Shown here in pieces: positions 1 to 12,459 of a DNA stretch of 64,000 nt. The notes under the pieces were generated by a model. The model saw nothing but the letters and a program-made list of their open reading frames with translations, was not told where the DNA came from and did no database searches. Source of the stretch: Stratiolaelaps scimitus (Eukaryota; Arthropoda; Arachnida; Mesostigmata; Laelapidae); the NCBI GenBank assembly GCA_019614645.1, contig JABWDB010000048.1, forward strand, positions 302,001 to 366,000, in the 5' to 3' direction. The position numbers and the translations under genes were made by a program. Position 1 is the stretch's first letter. Every line of letters starts with the position of its first letter.

Positions 1-1554
1 ATGTGGTGAAGCAATATTTTTATGCTCAGCGGAAACATTGAAAATGAGTGATGGTCATATTTCGAGGATACAACCTTGAAAAAAATATGGACCTGCCCGG
101 TGTGCGAATAAGGTCCAGTGTCGGAGTCAGTATCCTCTAAATAATAATAATAATAATTATTAATAATAATCATAATGGTATAATTATTACTCTAAATATC
201 GTTACTATCCATTTCAGATCTTTCCCCCAAGGCCAGCCGTAGATATTCAAGGTCCAATAAACTACTCCTGCTCTATCATTGTTACGACGCTGTCTCAATC
301 AAACAGTTGAGCCAAAGGGGAGGGAACCAGCCCGAAATGGTCTCAATAAATGCGCCACAACATAGAAGTCTAGTGGTCTCAAGAACTCCTCCGGCTGCGT
401 AAGGATCTGTGGGGTGCAGAACGCCCGAGGGTCGAGGCTCGGATTCTGTCTTACCCTGTAAACTTTTAGTAATGCCGAGCATAATTACAACGATTTTAAC
501 ATTATGTGTGTTATATACAAAACGAGCCCAATTACAAATAAAATTCAAACTGAGGCGGTCTAGATTTAAACGCTTTAAGAGTCATTCGGTCAGCGCGGGA
601 GCTAGATGGCTTTTGAGGTTTAAATGTCGTGGCGTCAAAAATAGCACATTCGCTAACGAAAGTCCAAAAATGAGCGATTAGGTACAAACGACTTGATTAA
701 TAAAACTGGCTTGATTATCCGAATATATGAATCTCATCAGATCGATTCTTTATTTAACTTTTTTGGTTTAATTAATTTGCTTTATAACTGTTCAAAGCGA
801 TCGATCCTCTCATAACGACGTATCACATATACGACGATCCTGTGCTAACCAACGGCCGGAACGCCATTGCTAAGATTGTACCCCGTGGTAATTATTTTTC
901 TAGACTTTGTAGATTTGTCTTCAGCTAGTTTCGTAATAAACTAATAAATACTCGTATCGATAATTTATGAGCTAGGGAGGAACTTATTACTATTATTAAG
1001 TGTCAGCACCCTTCGCACCCAGCATTTACTTTCAGCACTCTTCGTGTATGGGGCTCGGTTCTTGGGTTCTACACGCACGGACGCCTAGTCTAGAACCCAC
1101 GCGAGCTCTGGCCAACTGGACGGGAGGTCACACTTCATTGTGATTTACACGTACCTCCCAAATGATATCGTCGGAGACACTTAATGATAGTAATAAGTTC
1201 CCTCCATCTGCCTGACTTTTAGCTCCTATTTTACCTCTAAATCTGGTTAAACACATAACTTAATAATACATTGTAGTCCTTTTTTTTTTGGTGTTTCCAA
1301 TAGAAAATCGGGGGGAGATCATTCCAAACCATTTCTGCTTCTTGTTTAGGGTCTTGCTATGCGAATGCTGTTCGACCCCCAAGAACTCCCAGGACCCTCA
1401 CGATTTCTACAGTTGGATTTGAATGAACAGTCAATCATAGAGCGCGCTGGTAGCGTTCCACACGACCACTTAAAAACGCTGTTTACAGCCTGATATTTGA
1501 AAAAACCAGGGATACTGAGAATGCCATACTCGAAACGAGCGGATAAAACTGAGC
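1..1554. other. No gene seen
   Basis: AT-rich DNA with a short TAA-type run at about 145-180 and only brief open frames. Nothing recognisable. Confidence 0.6.
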
Positions 1555-1815
1555 CTATTCTATGAGCTGGGCTCGGCTCGGCACAGCTCGAAGTGCATCG
1601 TTTTCAACGACTTGCCATCTTTCTTCCGCAAACGTCCTTCCAAGTGGCTCCCCATAAGACAATACAGTAGCACAAAAGAGGTTCAAAGTAGACATGAGAT
1701 AGGCCTCCAGAACGACAGATAGAGGAACACCGGCATTACGAAGTCGGAATAGGCGATTGCTATTGTACAACCCCTTCCCTTCGTAGGGATCTGAGTTAGT
1801 CGCCACTCTGAGCAC
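1555..1815 (-). pseudogene. Possible LINE reverse-transcriptase thumb-region fragment
   Basis: 86 codons including RLFRLRNAGVPLSVVLEAYL and ATVLSYGEPL. This resembles the segment just after the polymerase domain in many LINE proteins (L-R-x-G-V-P, then LSYG-P). Short and flanked by stops. Confidence 0.35.
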
Positions 1816-2519
1816 TTCCTATCGTTCTCTTGTGGAAAACCTCGAAGGACGGCTTACCACGGGTAGTCTACCATGGAGCCATCGAGAAAAAACGCTGCCG
1901 TTGTCCACGCGGATATGTGAATGGGTCGACTAAATCGAAACGAACGCAGTTCTGGGAGGCGAAGTTGAAGGAAAGCTGAGGAAAACACTGTGGCGTCGAA
2001 ACATTTTCAACGACGACTGTTCATAGTGAAAACAAAGAGGGAGCTTTTTAATATCGAACAAAAGCGATGTGTCGTCTCTACGCGGAAATATGCGGCGTTT
2101 TCTCGACATTCGTCTGAAATAAATAGTCTATGTAGAGGACAAACTATTGTACTTCCAATTGTGGTATTAAAGCTCGTAGCGAGCGAGTGCGTAAGCAGAC
2201 AACGCAAACGTCCACATGGAGGGGGGGGGATCACGTCTTGTCTACGGGACAACCGATTGTGCTCACCTCCTCTCATAAAACATTGCTAAATAAATAGATA
2301 GATATATTCACGCAATTTCTCTTAATAATTCGTGCACATCTGTTTAATAAAAGAACCAACAAGTTGGTTACAAAAGGTATGTGTTCCCATGGCCGCTCTG
2401 AAACTCCATATATATATATCTATATATAACATTTTTTTATGACGGAGAATGCTCATGCAGACCAGGCCTCACAACTAAGGTATATATATATATAGAGAGA
2501 GTTTTATAATCATAATATA

Positions 2520-2525
<6 letters not shown>

Positions 2526-2568
<43 letters not shown>
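2526..2568. repeat. (TA)n microsatellite
   Basis: TA run of about 43 bp; shorter TA runs lie nearby (about 2410 and 2483). Confidence 0.95.
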
Positions 2569-2569
<1 letters not shown>

Positions 2570-3669
2570 CGTTAATATCTATAATCGTTCTTTATAGATA
2601 TATGCATGCAACACACATCTTGAGTTGTTCAAGTTGAGGCCCAATCACCTACGAAATGTCACTCGTTCAAGGCACACAATTTAACCCCAAAAATGCAAGT
2701 AAGATTCGGTGAAGTGGTATGCCTAATAAAACCCTTTTTTTACTAGGACGCCTAACGTTTTATAGGAGATTTTTTTTTTCGAAATAAGCACGTCAACCTA
2801 GTTCGACCCCTACAAATAAAAACCTTACGGGGTGAATTCGTTAGACGGCTCATTTTTCAAAAGTTAGACAGGTAACCAAAAAAAAAAGGCAAAAAAGAAA
2901 TAACAGGTAATCGTAGGGAATTTCTCAGGGTTGCCATTTAGCAACCACGTGTCATGCCACCAGAGCTAGCCCGCTGTGAAACTATGGATTTGTGATAGCT
3001 GCATCCAATATTAAACACATTTGATACCATTAGCTATATTTTCAATACTCCCTATTATGTCCATTTTTTTTGTTAGCTGTGAACATCTATGTATTTGTGT
3101 CATTTCAGATTTTCGCATGTTTGACTTATATATCTTCATCCTATTTGGATACTATTAACAAGCTATGTTTGGAGATCGTCAATGTTGCTTGGGCCGTGCT
3201 AAAGCTGCGAGATTCTAGGCTTTGCCAGTACCGCGATGGTTAATAAATTTCGGAACGAACACGAGTTCCACTATGAAATTTATATTCATATTTACAGAAT
3301 ACGCGAAACATTTCCAGAAACATCACCATTGTGCCGAGGGAAGGAGTCTCGAATATCGCGCACCTGCGGACTGTTGGAATTGACAAAAACCCACCGGTAG
3401 TCTATGTATAAGCAAGGCCATATAAAACAGTTGTACCGTGGACTGCGTTCAATGTTCAAGGCTGAGCGCGAGATCGGAAAGTCCTCCATGCGTATGACAA
3501 GGAGCGAAACTCTGGAACAAAAACTCCTGGATTGAACATTGCGAGCTCGCTATTGATAGATATATTCTACGAATATATATATATATATATATATATATAT
3601 TCGAGCAGAAGCGTAGGTTTCGATTGAACGGTAGGCATTAAAATAACGCAAAAGCTGTTACTGGAAAAT

Positions 3670-3801
3670 CCGGTAGCCCCAGCAGCCCCACCGATGCACG
3701 TTTGCATTCAAAGGCGTTGTCCGTCTTATAAAGCCTTATGCTGAAAGAAGTACCGTGGACATTGTTAAATGTTGGCTGTGGGTCTGCCCGGAAAATTTAC
3801 T
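3670..3801 (+). mobile_element. S3 SINE, 5'-truncated
   Basis: acgtttgcattcaaaggcg, gtccgtcttataaagcc, gtaccgtggacattgttaaa, tail ggctgtgggtctgcccggaa. Confidence 0.65.
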
Positions 3802-4718
3802 AGATAATCCGGTAGCGATCCGGAGTTCATAGCAGTGATCGTACTTCGTCTATAGGAGCGGAAACAGACCTAACCGAGCTATGTTGCAGTTCCGCAACGG
3901 TGATTGCGAAGCGCCTCGTTGCCAGTTAATTTCTGTCCGTCGCTTTGTAACAATTTTGGGAACTTTATGTTTGTACGTTCGGAAACAAAAATCCTATATT
4001 AAAGGTGTATATAGTAGTGTATCTCTAAAATGTACACTTGTGACACATCGATGTTGAACCATATTAAGCATAGAGTCTTTGTCTAAATATTATTAAGAGT
4101 CTTTTGTCTGTCTGTAGCATACTATTATCAATTATTATTATTATTGTATTTTTTATCTTCGTCTCTTTCCTTATCTCTTTGTGAGCTGATTCGAACATTT
4201 CAGTTGGTCCTGAGGTGTCCGGCCTTCCCACTCGTACGGTGGACCCGGTGAATCCGTGTGGCAGGAAGCCTGCGACGGAAGTGGACCTGGGAAGGGGACG
4301 TTTCTCTATCTGGCCTGTTTTCCAAAGACTCATTGGCCTCTGCTAATATCTTCTAGCTTAAGTAAACAACGGTTTAAATCAGTTTCGGCTGAATGAAATT
4401 GATAATCATAGAAAAAACATACAAATGTGACACAAGCCAATGATAAAGACTTATTCGACGAACTAAAGGTGCCTATAGTATATTAGAAATATATTACAAA
4501 GCTGACTCGATGCTGGAAGAAGCGTGGTGCAGGTGTCTCGCCGTGATTCTATGAGACGTCCGCAGAAGTATCGGTCATGGAATCATAGAATCCCGCAAAA
4601 GACAAACGCCAACACGCGCCAACACATGCTATCTTTGTGATGTCGCTCGCCCGCCAACACCTTGTTAGTCCCCAATCAAAGGTCGAGCTCATATATATTA
4701 CGGCACAACGTGGAAGAT

Positions 4719-4950
4719 CCCGGTGGCCTGATGAGAGCATTCGTGTGCGCTCGCCCTCAAATCGAAGGAGACGGACATAGGTGCTCACACCCTGGTTCGA
4801 TGCCCACCGTTGCCCATTTGCATATGATGGGTCCCTCTTACGAGGCGTTATGCCGAAAGTTATTGTACCGTGGACAAATAAAAAAGGACCAAATAAAAAT
4901 AGGACAAAAATAGGACAAATAAACCGAGCGTTTGCTTGGAAAATTTTCTT
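4719..4950 (+). mobile_element. S3 SINE with tRNA-like head
   Basis: cggtggcctgatgagagc (box A region), ggttcgatgcc (box B), then catttgcatatgatgggtcc, ttacgaggcgttatgcc, gttattgtaccgtggaca, and a tail ggaaaattttc. The tail segment is interrupted by a short aaaaataggacaaa repeat. Confidence 0.75.
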
Positions 4951-6073
4951 TCGAGGTACAACTTTGGATTATCGGCACTTATACAAGGTTGCTTGCTAAT
5001 ATGGTAGATAATTATCGGGATAGTAATTATCGAGATGAGCATAGGGATCCGATGTTTAGTATAAGGTACATCATTTGTTTTAAAAACAATTAGCATTTTA
5101 TAAGAAAATAGCATTTTACACAAAAAAAGTGACCGTTTATATGGTGACAGATGAGTAGCTGTTGAGCTAATGAAGCCTTCTTTTTTCTATTCACATAAAA
5201 ATAGTAATTTGACCCCTGCAATTCGAAATTGCCCGAAGATACGATTACTATTTCTTATCACCATTTTGTTTTTCGTTTCCATCCAATGAAACTCGAATGC
5301 TGTACAATATTAAGATAACTATTAAGATAATTATTATAAGCAAGGTAGTCAACCTAAACGAATCTCGAAACGATATTTATCACGTCCATCATCGCATCCG
5401 CTGATCGAAAAACTAAATTGCACGGTGGCTCAAACTTACTTAGAACATAATAATAGGTTCGTTTCTGGTAGAGATCAATTTGTCAATGAGATGTCACCTG
5501 TTCTAGTCGAATGTCGCCTACACTTAATATATGCTTTGAGGTCGAGCAAAAGTTTCCAGCAGATTTGCGATAGTTACCAAAGTAAACGACTCATATCAGC
5601 AACAAGTCGTCCATCATGCTGAGTCATTCAGCACTTCGCCGTCCGCACCGAATGAGTCAGACCACCCCCCCCCCTACTCGATGCAGGGATCCGGGCGAAC
5701 TACACGATACACCGTGGGTATGCTGCTTTTTCCTTATTCATGCCCATCATTATTAGTATAATGGCCGTTGGCGTTTGCACAACCCAGCGGATTCTCGCTT
5801 TCGCTCTCGCTCTGGTGCCTTTCAACTGCTGATGAATCAGTCACTCACCGTAAACAGATCATCATGGACGCAGGTGGGGAGATTCGGCCATACCAGAAAC
5901 GTCTCGCAGGGGTTACTATATATATATATATGTAGAGAGAGAGTTCAGCTTTGATACAGATACATCTATATCGAATATTTGTTTACCTGGACCTGTTTCC
6001 CCGTAAACTACTTATTTTACGTAGTAGCTGTATGCCCTAGCAATACATTGCTTGGCTGTGACATGTAGACAGC

Positions 6074-6107
<34 letters not shown>

Positions 6108-6622
6108 ACCGAATCACAGAGAGAATGACAACAATGACACCATTACCCTGCCCAAGGGCAAATAGTGCAATCGGACTTTCGAAGGTGAACGGAACCATTC
6201 ATAAAACATTTACTCAGAGTAAGCGTTTGCCACTCGACAGACGGTGACAGAAATTATCGAGCTGGAAACAGGTTTAGGTTTGTTCGTGGCACCTCGATAA
6301 TCACATAACAGCTGAACTAATATAGGATGCCTTTGTTTTGCATGGACATTCGTAAGTGGAGCATATTGATTGAAGGTGTACATTTTGTCTACCTAATAAA
6401 TCAATAAATATATGCTGGCTGTTATTCATGCGAGGTGGGCAAAAACACACACTGGATAACAAATAGACGAATGACTACATCCGCGTTCGAAAAAGGCACT
6501 TGGACTATGTTAACTGTTAGTTAGTTAGCTGTCAAATCGTTTTGCCATCGTGGAACGTTTCGTAAGTGGTTGCAATTCTCTTGGAAGAGGTATTCTACAC
6601 ACGTCGTAGGCACACTAACCCG

Positions 6623-6926
6623 CTACAATAATGACTTCCTGGTGAACTCGATTTCGCTGCGCGGACTGATCTCACGCAACGCTGCGACAGTGGACGTCGT
6701 TCCTTGTCCGATCATCGTTTTCCTGTACATCCGAGCGTTCAGCAACACAACAGCAAACGCAAAAACAAGAGAAGAGATAGCCGCAGAAAGCAGAAAATAT
6801 TGCTGTACCCGACAGAGAAACTCATAATGCTGATGGTGCAAGTCAAGCTGTACAGCACGCCATTCATGCGATGTCAAGTGTAACCATCCGAAGTCATCAT
6901 TCTCACAGAATTTCCCCTCGGGACAG
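6623..6926 (-). CDS. Candidate terminal exon of a single-pass membrane protein
   Basis: Open from a possible acceptor (ctgatag, ending 6927) to TAG at 6625-6623, 100 codons. It reads CPEGKFC, a polar segment with another Cys (FLCR), one strong hydrophobic segment (YFLLSAAISSLVFAFAVVLL), then a basic NARMYRK stop-transfer and a 40-residue Ser/Thr-rich cytoplasmic tail. That is the layout of the end of a type I receptor or adhesion protein. No upstream exon was found. The family is unrecognised, and the acceptor has only a modest pyrimidine tract. Confidence 0.45.
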
Positions 6927-7536
6927 CTATCAGCTATCAGGCAATGAAGGTCATTCGTACGTGTTATATAATAATAATCATCATATGCGCTGTGTCGCTA
7001 GTTTTGCTGACAGAGGTTAGGTCATTTTCGCTGCCGAGTGCCGGGGACTGCCAAGCGGGACTCGCTCATCAACTCTGTCGATCTGGGCGTGAGTGCGGTG
7101 TATGAGCGTTGACATCCGAAGTTCGCAAAATATCGAATTGAATATCATTCGCCTCCACCCGTCTTGCATCTGACGATGTAACAAGCCGTCAACGGTGTGT
7201 GCTCGTGACCCTGTAAGCCTGATAAGTGCTATCTCTCGAACAGAATAAGCGGCCGGGTCGGAGCGGCTATGACGGTATCATTGTCATCAGGCGTCGGCGT
7301 CGGAGCGAGGCACAGACATCAATGTGCTCACGATCGTTGATTGAAGCAGCCAAAGCGAACTAGGCACCCAAATGACCCTTGCAGACATTGTGTCGCCAGG
7401 ATGACACTTAACTTTCGCTTCACCCGTCGACAGAATCGGGCAGCGGGGGGAGACAGTTCGAGAAGAAAATTGGACGAGTTTCTTTCTTTCCATCTCACTT
7501 TCCCTCGGAGGAAAAAAAATAGCAACCTCGCTGTCC

Positions 7537-7544
7537 TATAAATA
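7537..7544 (+). promoter_or_regulatory. TATA box of the secreted-protein gene
   Basis: TATAAATA lies 31 bp before a TCA initiator-like site at about 7568 (ttcataagttc). That spacing is canonical for a focused RNA polymerase II promoter. Confidence 0.65.
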
Positions 7545-7567
7545 AGCAAGTGGCTCAGGAGCTCTTC

Positions 7568-7598
7568 ATAAGTTCGTTCTCTACCGACGAGATCACAG
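7568..7598 (+). other. Non-coding first exon (5' UTR) of the secreted-protein gene
   Basis: From the inferred start at about 7568 to a strong donor, cacag|gtaggg, at 7598/7599. It would join the acceptor aacgttgtag (ends 8810), giving a 5' UTR of about 43 nt before the ATG at 8823. The first intron is about 1.2 kb. Inferred from signals only. Confidence 0.6.
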
Positions 7599-8822
7599 GT
7601 AGGGTGGCAGAAGCTCTCTCTCTCTCTCTAACAGTAAGTTAGTAAGTTGTGCTGATGTCAAACACACCTTAGTATTTATCTGAACTTCTAGCGGAAACTT
7701 GGTGTTCCCGTGTTATTGCCGAAATAGCTAAGTGAGAGGCCAGGGCAGAACTATCCTCAATGGAGAGGCCGCACTTTGCGCTCGCCATGGTTAAACCACT
7801 TCTCGCATGGTCAGCCGGCTGTACGAGAAGTATTGCAAAATCAAAACCAATCATTGGACACATTGGTGATGAAAGCGAATTGTTCTTGTAGGCGACCCTC
7901 CGTCTCGCCTCTCGTTTCTGCAGTTGACCAACATCGTCGAGTCTCTAGAGTTAGATAGCCGTGCGTTAAGGGCCATTCATTATCCATTGTTATTATTATT
8001 GGTGTTATTAACAAACCTTCACCAAAACGCTCTCATTCATGCGGTCCCCTCACTTCCTCTGTGCATTCGTCTACTCTCGATATTTGCTTAGCATTAGACG
8101 TGTACCCGCATGATGCTTATGTGGCCGACGACCATATGAGCAGCTACACTAGAGCCTTGCCTGTCCAGGCGAATGTTTATGTCAATACGCCATATCCGTT
8201 GCATGTCTCATGTAACCCAGTAAGCGTATACATATACACAGATATGAGTGGCACAGCAACGTTGTTCTCCCGTAGAGAAACCGGCACAGCTCACCGATGG
8301 TCTGCCATGACCACCGGGGTGCTGAAGCTGCGCTTTGTTTCACCGGCGATGTCATACGGGACAACACGACCACTGGCAGTCGACAGATAGCTAGGTATAT
8401 AGATGCTGCTGGCACTGATAGCCGATACTGTCGTGTTTGTGCGATACTCCGGTTTCGTGCTACTTGTAGCGACATCTACAGAATGTCTCTAGACGTCTCT
8501 CTCTCTCTCTTGTCACAGTGGTAGTCTTTGTACGGATTGGGAGGTGGACTGTGGTCGAGGTGGTGGATATATCGGCCTGTTCAAAGCGATCTTGATTTCA
8601 AATGCAAATCACGTTTGGCTTTGTGGAGTGGAGCCCCTTGTTTGACATCTGATTTCTATTTGAACGATATATACAATGATGACATATTTTAGAAGGTGCG
8701 TCTGAGTTTATTAACTATATATATATATATATATATATATTTATGTATATAAATATAACCTATAGCTAATTTCGTTAATTGTAATGTGTTTCTTGTTTCA
8801 AACGTTGTAGACATCGAACACA

Positions 8823-9983
8823 ATGAAGTCGCTCATCATTCTAGCGATCGCCGTCATCGCCGTGGTTTCTGCTGGCAGTCTTGAAGAACTCAAGGTTTGT
8901 TCAATTTTGCTCTATCGGGATCAACTGTTCGTTTTGAGTAGCGCAGTGACTTTTGGTGGGACGCCAAGCGTATCGTGCATAACGCCTGAGAACGATGGCT
9001 TGAGCGCCTGCCGGTGCCTATCAGCATATATTCATACAATGATGTTAACGGGATAGGGGGAAAAACAGCGTTTACAGATCTTTCAATATAGAAAAGTCGG
9101 AGGTCATAGGTTCGAGCCCCGTTACGTGACATATTCCTTTCAAAAAAAATAGGTGTTAGCACCTGTTTTGTATTTATATATATGTGAATAGAGCATGAGG
9201 CCCAGTGTAATGCACATTACATTAGTTACTTTAGTTACGGTAAGACTGTGGACATTTCACATATGTCAATAACGTTCGAATGCATTTTCTTAGGCATCTC
9301 TGGCCAAACTGAACATCCCGGAGGAGCGGTTGGCTAAATACAAGGCCGCCCTTGAACAGTACGGAAAGCCGTGTATCCGCGAGGTGACCAAGGATGTTCC
9401 TCCTGAGAAGGTCTCTGCCAAGATGCAGAAGATTGTGCCGCTCGTTGACTCCTGTGTTGAAAAAGTGAAGGACATTCCTCTCGACCAGGTAATTAACTCA
9501 TCCACGGTTTCTGCTGATGAACCAGAACTGCTTGCTCTCCATCTGAGCAGCTCCTGTTTCGAGCCCAATTCAGCCAGTTGGCTGAGTTATAATACATTGA
9601 GGTGTCTCTGTTTCATATCGAATGCTTCATTAAGCAAACTTCCATTTATGAGAGGTTTCTTCAAATCAAAGAGGACACATTGTTATTATAATTAGTAGTG
9701 GTAGTAGTGCAGTCATGTAATAGTATACACTGTTCTGTCCTGACGAACGACGATCGCTAATGTGCCTAGGTCCTTCGACTGCAAAAGTGTACGATTTCAC
9801 CAACGATTTTGCTCTACTTCCCAGGTCGATGAGCGCAAGAAGCAGTTCAAGGAGTGTCTCAATGAGAAATACGACGCGCTCGAGTCTGGTCTGCCCGACG
9901 AGGAGAAGGCGGGTCTCAAAGCTGTCCGCGGTTGCATCGAGGACGCCCTTAAGCAGGCGAAAAAGGAGCTGGGAGAGGCCTAA
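8823..9983 (+). CDS. Small secreted four-cysteine helical protein, three coding exons
   Basis: Seen: exons 8823-8894, 9294-9488 and 9825-9983 (24, 65 and 52 codons plus stop), all phase 0, with donors aag|gtttgt and cag|gtaatt and acceptors tttcttag and cttcccag. The 141-aa product opens with a signal peptide (about residues 1-17, MKSLIILAIAVIAVVSA). The mature part is charged and helix-prone, rich in Lys and Glu, with cysteines at 51, 78, 100 and 126, enough for two disulfides. No glycosylation or membrane segment is evident. Intron 2 holds an S1 SINE fragment (9095-9137). I do not recognise the family; the pattern suits a small secreted haemolymph, salivary or antimicrobial-type protein, but that is only inference. 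Confidence 0.88.
9095..9137 (+). mobile_element. S1 SINE fragment in intron 2 of the secreted-protein gene
   Basis: cggaggtcataggttcgagc (box B) followed by cccgttacgtgacatattcc. Confidence 0.5.
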
Positions 9984-10109
9984 ATGCGAGCTGACGAGAG
10001 CAGGAACAATTTTGCACCGTAGGATTTCAGTGAATTCGGCCAATTGTCGGCTGGATGACATCCTTCTTTAATCGACCTTTAGTCTGTTCTTCAATGATTA
10101 GGTAGTTTC

Positions 10110-10115
10110 AATAAA
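10110..10115 (+). promoter_or_regulatory. Poly(A) signal of the secreted-protein gene
   Basis: AATAAA 127 bp after the stop codon (TAA at 9981-9983), the first such hexamer on this strand downstream of the CDS. Confidence 0.7.
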
Positions 10116-10336
10116 AACAACTTTGCAATGCATATTGCCTGGCGCTATCTCTGAGGAAACAGTACGAGGTGTGGGTTAGAGGCAGATACAATACAAAAAG
10201 AACTTTTTTTTTTATCTATATATAACGGGGGGTGTGTTGGCATGCCAACACCATGATCGCTCCCCTCCTGAATTGAACTGTTGACGATGTTCAACAGCAC
10301 CATCCTTCCCGGAATCTTTGTCCATATTCGTATTGA

Positions 10337-10987
10337 GTGTGCTGTTTACCGGCAACATTTGATAATGTTTCCCTTATTTGCATTTTAGTATTATATTATT
10401 ATATAACGATAAATTACTGTGCTCGCAAAAGGCCCTCCCCACCGGGCGATCCCAGTGTTAACTCGCTGTGTTACCAAGGCTTCGCCAATATATTATCAAT
10501 CACAGAGCACGTCATAGACAATAGTAAAGTAGCACGATATTTCATAGAATTATTCGGTCCCAAACGCGTGCCATTTTACTATTCCGCCACTTTGATTAAC
10601 CCCGTAATTTTGACCTCATTTCGTCTAGTGAAAGTCGTGTGGCAGCGCCTTCCAATTAAAGCTCACTCATTTGTCTCCTCTCTAATTACCTATTCCTTTG
10701 TTCCGTTCATTAAATCACTCATACTGCCCCTCTTCCTTGTTTTCCCAGAGAGGGTTACAACAAACGCTCAAACATGTTCTAATTACAAATTTACCTCGAT
10801 AACAAATCGTGTGATTAGGTTGATAGAAGACTATACATACATTTGCTTGTGTGACTTTGTACATATGAAACAAGCTAAGCATTTGGATAATCTCTGTCTC
10901 TCTCTCTCTCACTTGGTCTCTCTCTATATCGAGAAGAATGAATCAGTGTTACGGCATTGCCGTTATTGCTCTCCCCATTGTATTTGA
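10337..10987 (+). CDS. Unusually long open frame of unknown nature (216 codons)
   Basis: This frame is stop-free from 10337 (just after an in-frame TGA, opening with GTG) to TGA at 10985-10987. It lies 220 bp past the poly(A) signal of the secreted-protein gene. The translation is hydrophobic, Cys-containing and lacks a recognisable domain or good start. It may be a decayed element, an exon or chance. Confidence 0.25.
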   Translation: MCCLPATFDNVSLICILVLYYYITINYCARKRPSPPGDPSVNSLCYQGFANILSITEHVIDNSKVARYFIELFGPKRVPFYYSATLINPVILTSFRLVKVVWQRLPIKAHSFVSSLITYSFVPFIKSLILPLFLVFPERVTTNAQTCSNYKFTSITNRVIRLIEDYTYICLCDFVHMKQAKHLDNLCLSLSHLVSLYIEKNESVLRHCRYCSPHCI

Positions 10988-11167
10988 CTTGTACATATTA
11001 TATTTTGCATACAAGAATTTCTCTCACTGTATAGGGGGCCTGTAGTTCATATTTATACTCGCCCTTTCTCTGCAGAAGGTACGATATCGTTCGCCGATCA
11101 ATAGCACTCAATATATGGTGTTGGATACTATCTTTTTTCGACATGCCTCGCTCAAGCGTGTCCGTCC

Positions 11168-11198
<31 letters not shown>

Positions 11199-11960
11199 GT
11201 GGTACCAACAGATCTGCGTCCAGCGTTGCTCACGTTCCTACATCTCAACTGGAGCAAATGACAAATCCAGCTTTTGCGCCCGGAGATTTGGCGAGATACA
11301 TTGTCTGCTATACGTTGTTTCGTTCATAGGAACGAGATAGCCGCCAGCACTTGGGTTTGTAGGGAGCATGGAGATACGAGGAAGGGGGGGGGGGGGGGGG
11401 GTAGGTTGAGGAGGACTTTTATCTTCAGATGGCATTTGACCTAATGTCGAAGTCCCGATGATAATCTCGTCGAGAGTCCTTCAAATGGAACCATACTTCG
11501 GAAATCACGGGTCGTTTATTTCGTCCAAGAGACCTGGTGTATCTTGTACAGGTGTTACTTTTCTCAGATCTGCGCATAACACTGAAGCGTATGGAATTGC
11601 TATGTGTGTGCATTTTCCACTTTACGGTAATTTGGCCTAATCTTTTCCTTGTTCTAAAACTAAACTTTTTCGGGCTGACTCTCAGCCAACATTCCTTGTT
11701 CCTTGTTCTAGATATTCTATTATCTAACAAGGTTCCATCTAGCCCGATTTCGAGGGTCTCGTCCTGTTCAGCGGAACCACTCAATTCGTCTTGTTACTAG
11801 CGTTGTTCCGCTGGTGTTTTCCCGTTAGGCTAGGTCCGTTTGATCTTCCCGTAATTAGCAAAGAAACGCCGAGCGTTGATAGATACGTATGACATCTGTC
11901 AGTTCCGGTAGACGACGGTTAAATGTTGGCCTCGACGAGTCAGCCCAGCAAATTTCCTAG

Positions 11961-12156
11961 ATACGTTTGGTATACATCTAAAACGATGAAATTATCGAAT
12001 GTGTGGCTGTACGAATTCGAACGGCCGTGTGTGGCCAATCGTCCCAACGGGTCGCCCGAGTTGTCGCTGCTGCCCTCGGCCAGCGTGTCTGATATCATTG
12101 GGGGAGTGGCGCTCGACCGCGTCGAAGTGTCTCCATACGACGACTGGATGAACTAG
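11961..12156 (+). CDS. Possible coding exon, unknown
   Basis: A GC-richer, repeat-free block whose frame (YVWYTSKTMKLSNVW..., ending DDWMN stop at 12156) looks protein-like. It follows a possible acceptor, aatttcctag. It may instead be 5' UTR of the candidate start at 12226. Confidence 0.2.
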
Positions 12157-12225
12157 GATCGTCGGTCCCCGTTCGGAGGAACCGGTCAGCCCAAGCTGAT
12201 CATTTCTCATCTGTTCAACGGCAGA

Positions 12226-12453
12226 ATGATGCGGCTTTTACTGCGGTCGCTATTTGTCGTCGTTACCGGAGGTGAGTCCCTACCGTTTGCTATATTCAGT
12301 GAATCAGTTAATCATTCGTCTCCTCGATATCGAGTCCCGCTTAGTGAGTGGTTCAAAATACATTTCTACACAAATCGTTCAATAGGTACGGAAGTCATAA
12401 GCAGCGACTACAACTCGAAGGCAACTCTCTCTCTCTCTCTCGCTCTGCCGAGG
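12226..12453 (+). CDS. Candidate short secreted-protein start (two small exons)
   Basis: ATG at 12226 opens a signal-peptide-like run (MMRLLLRSLFVVVTG) that ends at a consensus donor, ggag|gtgagt (exon 12226-12271). A phase-matching acceptor (gttcaatag) starts 12386-12453, reading TEVISSDYNSKA and then a CT repeat. An S1 SINE follows at once. The unspliced frame is also open. Weak evidence; no homology recognised. Confidence 0.25.
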
Positions 12454-12459
12454 TACGGA

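Larger units (their letters stand above)
1861..6622. other. Intergenic, repeats only
   Basis: Contains TA microsatellites (2.4-2.6, 3.58, 5.92, 6.08 kb) and S3 SINE copies. Short open frames have no recognisable content. Confidence 0.6.
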
